NCBI GenBank assembly: GCA_903834675.1
Contig: CAILKC010000624.1
Location: 1 to 20,534, forward strand
Source of the DNA: an uncultured Victivallales bacterium
GTDB lineage: Bacteria; Verrucomicrobiota; Lentisphaeria; Oligosphaerales; JAFGRS01
Reading direction: 5' to 3'
Length of the DNA: 20,534 nucleotides
Below are positions 7,294 to 13,240 of the stretch, in pieces. Made by a program: the position numbers and the translations under genes. Numbering within the stretch: position 1 is the first letter of the stretch; each line of letters starts with the position of its first letter. A model generated the notes under the pieces. The model worked only from the letters and a program-made list of their open reading frames with translations, was not told the DNA's origin and did no database searches.

Positions 7294-9927
7294 CTATCGC
7301 CAGATCGGACGCATGCCGATACCGTAGCGAACCGCAAGATCCTCTTCTATCGCTTCGATCTCGGGGTCGGGGAGTGTGCGGTCATAGACGATGATCTCCG
7401 CGATGTCGCCTGAGTGATTGGCCTTGCCGCTCCAGAAGGGTATGGCCAAGTTACCCCCCGAGCCGAATTCGGGAACAACAGGCCGGTCGAGGTGGGTCCC
7501 GCCCGGGATTCCACCTGCCCGGGCAGATGCTGTTTTCACGCCGTCGTGCCGGTAAACGGTGATGGCGGGAAGCCCCGGCGCCAGCTTGCCCACTTCAACG
7601 GCTTGATCGAGGGTGTCGTAGCAGTACTGCCCGCGGGTCAGATAGAGACGAGGAATGCCGCCATTTCCATTGGCCGCGTTGCCGCAGATGCCGAAATCGC
7701 TGTCCATGGACTGGGTCACGAGAAACACGGTGAAAGCCTTACCCGCAAGATGGGCATTGGCAAAACCGGGGATCACCATCTGATGGGTCGCGCCATCAAA
7801 ACGCACGCAGGATCTTCCATTCAGGCCTGTCCCGCTGAACCTTGGGGGAGTGGGGGTCTCACCGGAATACAACTTGCCGGCGGGAAGCATCGCTTCCGGG
7901 CCTGCCACCGCGGGCCAGCTCCGAACCGCGGTGCCGTCCGGCAGTTCGGCAGCCAGCGACTCTGCCCGGAGCCAGAGTTTGAGGGAATCTCGGAGGGCAG
8001 GGGCGTCAGGAGACAGCCGTGGCCGGGCGTCGCCGCGCTCGAAGCGGGCCAGGGCCGGGCGGCTCGCGGCGCCGTTCGGCCCAAAGGCAAGGGCCCGGAC
8101 GGTCGTGGCGAGCGGCAGGCGCAAGGGCTGCGTATAGGGTTGTGAGCGTGTCGTGGGCTCGGTGTCGTCAAGGGTGTAGCGGATATGCGCCCCGGGCGTG
8201 GCGCAAGCGAGCCGGATCTCGAGAGTTCCGCCGAAACGAGTCTGTTCGTCACACCAGAGCCCGGGTTGCCACGGCGTTTCAGGGTTGTCGTTTCCCGGTT
8301 CCACCACGAGCATGCCCCAGGATGTCACGGCGGGCAACTCCACCATGGCCACGCGTCCGCCCGGGAGCTCGAGGCTGCGGACGAGAGACGAGGCGTCGCC
8401 TGTAACCGCAGCCTTCTCGTGGACGGCCGCGTCATAGGGCGGAGGCGTGAGGAAGCGCATCTTCAAAGAGCGTCCCCCAAAGAACCGCTGGGGATCCAAG
8501 GTCAGACGTACAGGGCCGCTTTCGCCTGCCTCGGTGGCGACCAGATGAACGACTACCGGCGCGTCGGGCTTGCCGGGAAGAGCACGGACCACTGCCAGCA
8601 CAGACACCGGGCCATAGACCTGCAGAGGCATCGTGTCCGCGGCATACCGGGGGTCACGGATGCCCGGTCCCGCCACGTACGCCTCTTCGTATCCATCGAG
8701 GCGTGCCGCGTTGGCCCGAACAAACCCGAACAGATCGGCAAACTGGTCGGGAGTGCCGAAGAACCGGGGGGTTTCAAAGCCGGTGAACACATCCCAGGGA
8801 ACGATCACATTGGCGCCCAGGGCATAGCTCACGGCGATGAAGCGCCGGTTGTGCTCGACGTCGTCGGAAACGAGGGTGAACAGATAGGATGTGCCTAGCT
8901 CCCGTGCCTTCTTAAGGCGTTCGCTGTAGAGGAAACCGGGGATTCCTTCCGTGGACGGATAGGCCTCGATAAGGGCAAAGTCATGGACTTTGTGGTAGGT
9001 GGTCAGGAACTCTCGCGTGGCGTTGCAGGAATAGGCGAGCTTGCGCCCTGCGATTCGGTCTATCTCGGCGTGCATGCTCGCCAGGAAACGCAGCCCCGAT
9101 TCGACTTGGAAGTCCTCGAAGAGCCTGCGGAGTCCCCTGGGGCCTTTCAGCGCTGCAACCGGGGAATCGGGAGGGTTGCCGAGATCGAGGAGGAACTGCG
9201 CATAGTTGAACCCGGAGAGCTCTGCTACTCCCCACGCAACCCGCGGTTCGGGCGTGGAATGGGCGGCAAGGTACTCCTGAAATCCCTTCATACAATGGGT
9301 ACAGAAGCAACCGCCGTGGTGCATCATGATTTCATTCAGTTGTACCCCATCCATCTGGAAATAGTCTACCCCCGCCTCGAGGGCATAGCGGGCGTGGGCC
9401 AGGAACACGGTGGCGTAGTCGGGATGGTTCGGGCAGCCGAACCGCATGCCCCATTTCTTTGTCCAGGGGTCTTTGAGGGGCTCGCCCTTCAGGTTGACGG
9501 TGCGGCCGAGCTGGAAGGATCGTGTGTCGGGCGTGTCGGTCAGGCTGCTGTTGAGGGTTCCACCAACGAGATAGCCCTGCGCTTTGGCCTTGGCGACGAA
9601 CGCCTTGTCCGCGGCTGCATTCCCTGACAAGTAGAGCCAGTCCAGGCGCGTCGCATGGAACGCCCGGGCCGATGGGAGCGAGTCGTGGGGATCCGTCGGG
9701 CTGGTCGGGCGGCGCCAGCGCGTGGAGAAGCAGACGTCCGATGCCTTCGGGGCGCCAGCCGACCGCGGACACGGTTGCGCGATGTCGGCAAAGGTTGCTT
9801 CGACGTCCGCGTCTCCGGCAAAGACGGCAGCCGAAGCCAACAAGGCCAGGAAGACCCTACGCGGCCTGTGGGGCAGAGGTGAGACACGGCCAACAGAAGA
9901 CAGGGGAAGGCGGAACAGGTCTCTCAT
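7294..9927 (-). CDS. Secreted glycoside-hydrolase-like barrel with CHB_HEX and LamG domains
   Basis: This 877-aa protein starts at ATG 9927 behind AAGGAG (7 nt spacing). A long basic n-region precedes the hydrophobic signal RRVFLALLASAAVFAGDA. Residues ~60-420 look like a GHL6/GH42-like TIM barrel: GVDYFQMDGVQLNE (Asp near 193) is followed by the Cys cluster CFCTHCMKGFQEYL common in such barrels. Later comes SYALGANVIVPWDVF. Residues ~575-630 match a chitobiase/hexosaminidase C-terminal module (GAHIRYTLDDTEPTTRSQPY). The last ~220 residues form a concanavalin-like LamG module (SCVRFDGATHQMVIPG to SGDIAEIIVYDRTLPDPEIEAIE). It is flanked on both sides by gene remnants yet shows no internal damage. 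The substrate is unknown; secretion and glycan binding are inferred. Confidence 0.78.
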   Translation of the reverse strand: MRDLFRLPLSSVGRVSPLPHRPRRVFLALLASAAVFAGDADVEATFADIAQPCPRSAGAPKASDVCFSTRWRRPTSPTDPHDSLPSARAFHATRLDWLYLSGNAAADKAFVAKAKAQGYLVGGTLNSSLTDTPDTRSFQLGRTVNLKGEPLKDPWTKKWGMRFGCPNHPDYATVFLAHARYALEAGVDYFQMDGVQLNEIMMHHGGCFCTHCMKGFQEYLAAHSTPEPRVAWGVAELSGFNYAQFLLDLGNPPDSPVAALKGPRGLRRLFEDFQVESGLRFLASMHAEIDRIAGRKLAYSCNATREFLTTYHKVHDFALIEAYPSTEGIPGFLYSERLKKARELGTSYLFTLVSDDVEHNRRFIAVSYALGANVIVPWDVFTGFETPRFFGTPDQFADLFGFVRANAARLDGYEEAYVAGPGIRDPRYAADTMPLQVYGPVSVLAVVRALPGKPDAPVVVHLVATEAGESGPVRLTLDPQRFFGGRSLKMRFLTPPPYDAAVHEKAAVTGDASSLVRSLELPGGRVAMVELPAVTSWGMLVVEPGNDNPETPWQPGLWCDEQTRFGGTLEIRLACATPGAHIRYTLDDTEPTTRSQPYTQPLRLPLATTVRALAFGPNGAASRPALARFERGDARPRLSPDAPALRDSLKLWLRAESLAAELPDGTAVRSWPAVAGPEAMLPAGKLYSGETPTPPRFSGTGLNGRSCVRFDGATHQMVIPGFANAHLAGKAFTVFLVTQSMDSDFGICGNAANGNGGIPRLYLTRGQYCYDTLDQAVEVGKLAPGLPAITVYRHDGVKTASARAGGIPGGTHLDRPVVPEFGSGGNLAIPFWSGKANHSGDIAEIIVYDRTLPDPEIEAIEEDLAVRYGIGMRPIWR

Positions 9928-9934
9928 AATGGGA

Positions 9935-9940
9935 CTCCTT
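9935..9940 (-). promoter_or_regulatory. Ribosome binding site of the barrel/LamG gene
   Basis: ctcctt on the plus strand reads AAGGAG on the coding strand, 7 nt before ATG 9927. Confidence 0.75.
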
Positions 9941-10019
9941 TTTGGCAGGTTCTCTGGGTCACTCCGTCATCAGTCTCCTTCGATTGCCGTCGGGCAGTTG
10001 CCTGTTTCCCGCGTCCATC

Positions 10020-10718
10020 TCACGCCCTTTCTCGCCGCGCTGCCGTCAGGGCCTGCCGGTCTTCAACCTGATCTCCGTCACCAGCGCAGCGCAGCGCGGC
10101 CGGATGGCGAAAGACGATCGTTGAGAGCCTGCGGCAACCTAGCTCACGGGGCGGAACGATGTCGACACTCGTTCCTTCCGGCGGGATCAGGACGGCCCGG
10201 CCACGAGCTCCCTGAAGGACGATCCTGCCGTCGTCCCGGCGAGTGACCGGCAGTGGCGTGTGCCAGCGGAACTCGACTCCGGGGCCATTCACGCGCTCGA
10301 GTTCGTCGGTCACGACGATCTCGGCGGGCGAGGGCGAGTCGAAGCGGCGTGTCCACACCCGGTAGTGGTCGGGCCAGAGAGAGCCAGGTTTGACCATGGC
10401 ACTGAACGACACGGCGTCGCCTTTGGCGTCGGGGACCACGGCGACCGGCGCGGGATTGGCGGGGGCGGGACGCGCCGCACCGGTTGCCACCAACGGCACC
10501 CGCAGGTTGTGGTTCTGCGAGTACTTCATGGTGTTCGCCGCCACGTTGGCGTCCGCCTCGCGTAACCAGAGTCCGGCCAATCGGGGTTCTTTCGCGTTCA
10601 CGACGACTTTGCCGAATGCACCCACGAGCGCGGTCATCTCGCTCTCATCCGCGCCCGACACCATCACCGTTCCTATAATTCCCATGATGCACACTATCCC
10701 TAAAGTTAACGTTCTCAT
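10020..10718 (-). pseudogene. Heparinase II/III C-terminal-domain protein, truncated and probably frameshifted
   Basis: The 232-codon frame starts at ATG 10718 with a signal peptide (MRTLTLGIVCIMGIIGTVMVSGAD). Residues ~105-205 resemble the C-terminal beta-sheet domain of heparinase II/III-type polysaccharide lyases: YRVWTRRFDSPSPAEIVVTDELE, then VEFRWHTPLPV and LSTIVFRHPAA. The alpha/alpha-toroid catalytic domain, normally several hundred residues before it, is missing, so lyase activity is not expected. After HPAALRCA the frame becomes a charged tail (AGDGDQVEDRQALTAARRERA). One more 5-bp unit at 10082-10096 would instead give AALVTEIRLKTGRP and a stop at 10048-10046, a natural beta-strand ending. 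The start has only a weak purine-rich site and abuts the palindrome element. It could still be made as a small secreted protein. Confidence 0.62.
10082..10096. repeat. (CAGCG)3 tandem repeat in coding region
   Basis: Three perfect 5-bp units sit near the end of the heparinase-like frame. A unit gain or loss shifts the reading frame. Four units would restore a family-like C-terminus, two would end the protein at once (ALRW-stop). Confidence 0.75.
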
Positions 10719-10740
10719 TCGCCGTTTCTTTTCATTTATT

Positions 10741-11010
10741 TGGACCTGTGCAATAAGGATGAGCCGTGGTATTCAGCCCCCAAGGGGCGCTCCATGCGAC
10801 CCCGGCGCGAAGGTAGAGCAGATAGCTCGCCCCTACAGGGCTCAAACCCATAACCGTCCTTTTCCCAGGGCGTTGCCCCATAGGCGCTAACATAGAACCG
10901 CTTACGACCCCAAAGGGTGAGAAAGCGGCGTCAAGCCGCCGACAGTCCAAAGCCTGCCTGGCTGCGCCACGCCAGGCGGTATCATACTGCACCCCAACAA
11001 CGTGGGGTGC
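10741..11010. repeat. Palindrome-chain element, REP-like, ~270 bp
   Basis: A series of small inverted repeats fills this stretch: gcccc/ggggc (10776-10788), gccc/gggc (10829-10841), gggc/gccc (10868-10878), accc/gggt (10907-10918), gcggc/gccgc (10925-10939), gcctggc/gccaggc (10956-10977) and gcacccca/tggggtgc (10989-11010). The texture, with a cccagggcgttgcccc core, is that of dispersed REP-type or non-autonomous elements seen in many PVC genomes. No transposase is present. The ORF reading through it on the minus strand is a by-product. Its right end coincides with the break in the GH28-type remnant; its left end abuts the heparinase-like start. Exact ends and target duplication are not determinable here. 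Confidence 0.65.
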
Positions 11011-11202
11011 TTTGGAGCCGATGCGAATACCGCAGCACTTGGCGGACAAGACGCAGTTGGTCACGGTGACATAGGCGCAGAGGTCGCCGACACCGGGCAA
11101 TTCCGCCCAGTTGGTGTAGAACGCCAAAGCGTCGGCCTCGGAATCGATGAGGCCATCGCTGATGGTGAGGTTCTGCAAGAACTTATCTGTCCCCTTCTCG
11201 TC
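11011..11202 (-). pseudogene. GH28-type right-handed beta-helix remnant
   Basis: About 55 residues read NLTISDGLIDSEADALAFYT, later VTVTNCVLSAKCCGIRIG, the rung pattern of GH28 polygalacturonase-like beta-helices (NCxL-S-x-x-C-x-IRIG). The frame begins directly after the TGA of the dehydrogenase, in the same frame, with only TTG at 11178 as a possible start and no Shine-Dalgarno. It loses similarity at the palindrome element. Full-length members are roughly 400-500 residues, so both ends are missing. It indicates that the locus once encoded a pectin- or uronan-active enzyme. Confidence 0.65.
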
Positions 11203-12246
11203 TCACGTCATCCGGTCGAAGCGAACCACGTCCACCAGCCACTGCAACGGCTCAGCGGCGACGAACCGCCGGATGTTCTCCAGGGCATAGCGCTCGTTGC
11301 GGCCGAACGCCGGTGCGTTGAACCGGTTCTGCGGTCCGACATGGCAGGTCAGGATGCAGTTGGGCAACCGCCGCACCGGGTGCTCGGGCGGAAGGCAGTC
11401 CGGTTCGAGCACGTCCAGCCCGGCGCGCAGACGGCCGGTGAGCAGTTCAGCGAAGAGTGCGTCCTGTTCTATGATTGCGCCCCTGGCGGTGTTGATGACG
11501 ATGCCGCCATCCGGCAGGCGGGCGAGCCGTTCGCCCGTCACGGAGTTGCGCGTCTCGTCGGTGAGGGCAGCACAGACGACCAGCGCCTGGATCCCGGCGA
11601 ACAGGTCCGCGAGGCTGGCGGCCCGGCGTACCCCTTCCGGCCAGGCGGTCGGCGGTACGTATGGGTCGTAGCCACTCAGGGTCAGGCCCAGCCCCTGGGC
11701 CATGGGCACGAAACAGCGGCCGGCGAACCCCATGCCGTAGACGCCGACGCGCAGGCCCTCGGCTGTCCCGCCCCAGATCCGTGGCGCCTCGGCGTACGAG
11801 GCGTCGAGTCGCCAGCCGCCCTGGCGCACGTGCAGCATCTGGGTCGGCAGTTCGCGCAACACTGCCAGTAACAGCGTGACCGAGAGGAACGCCAGTCCGT
11901 GGCCCGGCGAGTCGCCCCAGTTGGTCACCAGGAGTCCGGCGTCCAGATGCGCCCGGCTGACGATCCCACGTACGCCGCCATGCAGGCAGCAGACGTACCT
12001 GAGTCGTCCGGGGTCCTGCACCCATGCCGCCGGCAGCGGCGGCGCGGGGGAGCTCACGACGATGTCGTGCTCTCGCACCAGCCGCAGCACTTCGGTCTCC
12101 GGCGTCTCGAACGGCACCACCGTGACGGTGCCGAGTCTCCCCAGTTCCGCCACGAAGCGATCGGCGGAACCACTGGAGAAGTAGATGTTGCGCCAATCGG
12201 CCGGGTCACTGACCCTGAAGAAGAGGATGCTCGTGCTCATGCTCAT
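11203..12246 (-). CDS. D-isomer-specific 2-hydroxyacid dehydrogenase family protein
   Basis: This 347-aa protein uses ATG 12246, overlapping the isomerase stop by ATGA; a second ATG two codons later is also possible. It is expected to be cytosolic and to interconvert a 2-hydroxyacid and 2-ketoacid with NAD(P)(H). The Rossmann motif VGVYGMGFAG covers residues ~167-176, the family signature INTARGAIIEQDAL has Arg255, Glu281 follows in GLDVLEPD, and the catalytic His302 sits in TCHVG. These three match the Arg-Glu-His triad. The usual N-x-x-x-V-A-E segment before the helix is replaced by DSPGHGLAFLSVTLLLAVLR, so substrate preference may differ from glycerate or phosphoglycerate enzymes. Coupling to a sugar isomerase inside a glycosidase operon suggests a sugar-acid substrate (inference). 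Confidence 0.88.
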   Translation of the reverse strand: MSMSTSILFFRVSDPADWRNIYFSSGSADRFVAELGRLGTVTVVPFETPETEVLRLVREHDIVVSSPAPPLPAAWVQDPGRLRYVCCLHGGVRGIVSRAHLDAGLLVTNWGDSPGHGLAFLSVTLLLAVLRELPTQMLHVRQGGWRLDASYAEAPRIWGGTAEGLRVGVYGMGFAGRCFVPMAQGLGLTLSGYDPYVPPTAWPEGVRRAASLADLFAGIQALVVCAALTDETRNSVTGERLARLPDGGIVINTARGAIIEQDALFAELLTGRLRAGLDVLEPDCLPPEHPVRRLPNCILTCHVGPQNRFNAPAFGRNERYALENIRRFVAAEPLQWLVDVVRFDRMT

Positions 12247-13061
12247 GCCTCCAACCACTCCCGCAGGCGTTTCAGGTCCGCCACCGCGCTGGCGTAGAGC
12301 GTCTCGACGGACGGCTGCGGCCTGCCCCAGTCGATGCCGGTGGTGAACTCGATCGTGAAGCTCCCTGCAAACCCGTGGTCCCGCAGCAACCGCAAGCGCT
12401 CGCGCACCGCGGTTTCGCCGGGTTCGACCACGCGACCGACGTGTACATGCCCGAGGCGCGGCCCCAGGGCCTTCAGCCACTCGGCCAGGGGACGCTTCGT
12501 GTACTCGTCGACAAAATGCACGGTGCCCTGAAAGCGCGGCGGGTCCAGTTCAGCGAGCAGGCTGGCCGCACCTTCGGGCGTGTCGGCAAGGCTGCCGCCA
12601 TGGCACTCGCAGACCAGGCGCACCTCGCCGGGCAGTTGCGCCGCCCAGGCGCGCAGGTTGCGCAGGTACTCGCCCCGCTTTGCGGAGTCCGCACCGAAGT
12701 TGAACTTCACCCCTTTGGCGTCGAGCGCCTGCACGGCGGCCAACGCCACGTTGCGCCGTCCGGCGTCGCCGTCCTCCAGGCCGAAGTACGAGCTGTACAC
12801 CGCCACCGGCAGCGCCGGCCGGCACAGCGTTGCGAACTCCGCATCCGAGCACAGCAACGCGTGGTTCTCCCACAACTCGACACCGTCAAACCCGTCGGCC
12901 CGGGCACGCGCGAGCCAGTCGCTGGCACGGATCAGCGGCGGGCCCTGCACGATGCCGCTGAGCTGCTTCAGTCGGCCGTAGGTGGTCGTCGGCCGGTCGG
13001 GCCAGCGATTCGGCTCCAGCAGAATACTGCCGAGGTAGATGCTGTGAGGCAGGTCATTCAT
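12243..13061 (-). CDS. Sugar phosphate isomerase/epimerase-like TIM barrel
   Basis: A 272-aa protein without signal peptide starts at ATG 13061 behind GGGAG (8 nt). It belongs to the xylose-isomerase-like (AP endonuclease 2) barrel group. Successive barrel strands carry likely metal ligands: Glu in DGVELWEN, Glu and His in RLVCECHGG, Asp/Glu in VHFVDEYTKRP, His in GHVHVGRVVEPG, and the terminal Glu in SFTIEFTTGIDWG. Members isomerise or epimerise sugars, keto-sugars or inositol derivatives in the cytoplasm; the substrate cannot be read from sequence. Its start overlaps the stop of the 60-codon ORF and its stop overlaps the dehydrogenase start, so these act as one translational unit. Confidence 0.87.
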   Translation of the reverse strand: MNDLPHSIYLGSILLEPNRWPDRPTTTYGRLKQLSGIVQGPPLIRASDWLARARADGFDGVELWENHALLCSDAEFATLCRPALPVAVYSSYFGLEDGDAGRRNVALAAVQALDAKGVKFNFGADSAKRGEYLRNLRAWAAQLPGEVRLVCECHGGSLADTPEGAASLLAELDPPRFQGTVHFVDEYTKRPLAEWLKALGPRLGHVHVGRVVEPGETAVRERLRLLRDHGFAGSFTIEFTTGIDWGRPQPSVETLYASAVADLKRLREWLEA

Positions 13062-13240
13062 GTCGGCGGCTCCCGTCGTTGCGCGTAGTCGCGAAGAACC
13101 CTCCAGGTGGCCGGTGATCGGATTCCGGCATGGGTCACATCATCCACATGGACGCGTGATGTCGCCGTTCCAGGGGCTGGACACTGCGTCAGGTCCGGCT
13201 GGTAGACATTGCCGATCCAGACGCCGCCGTTCCGCTTCAC
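13058..13240 (-). CDS. 60-codon small ORF tiled between GH95-like and isomerase genes
   Basis: The frame starts with GTG at 13240, overlapping the GH95-like stop (GTGA), and ends with TGA overlapping the isomerase ATG (ATGA). It thus fills the gap exactly. The product begins MKRNGGVWIGNVYQPDLTQC and ends RVLRDYAQRREPPT; there is no signal peptide or membrane segment. I do not recognise a family. The ribosome site of the isomerase (GGGAG at 13074-13070) lies in its last codons, so its translation could serve coupling. Codon use (AGG, CGA, TCA) is a little unlike the neighbours, leaving open that it is a leftover gene end rather than a functional protein. Confidence 0.45.
   Translation of the reverse strand: MKRNGGVWIGNVYQPDLTQCPAPGTATSRVHVDDVTHAGIRSPATWRVLRDYAQRREPPT
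13070..13074 (-). promoter_or_regulatory. Ribosome binding site of the isomerase-like gene
   Basis: ctccc on the plus strand reads GGGAG on the coding strand, 8 nt before ATG 13061, and lies inside the small ORF. Confidence 0.65.

Noticed and set aside
10732..11010. Protein tail translated through the palindrome element after the GH28-type fragment
   Set aside because: The residues derive from a repeat element, not from a protein family; it is treated as read-through of a broken gene.
10741..11010. CRISPR array
   Set aside because: The palindromes differ from each other in sequence and spacing; there are no identical direct repeats with regular spacers and no cas genes.
12247..12480. N-terminal extension of the dehydrogenase frame
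   Set aside because: Arg-rich shadow of the isomerase gene; the ATGA overlap gives a natural start at 12246.
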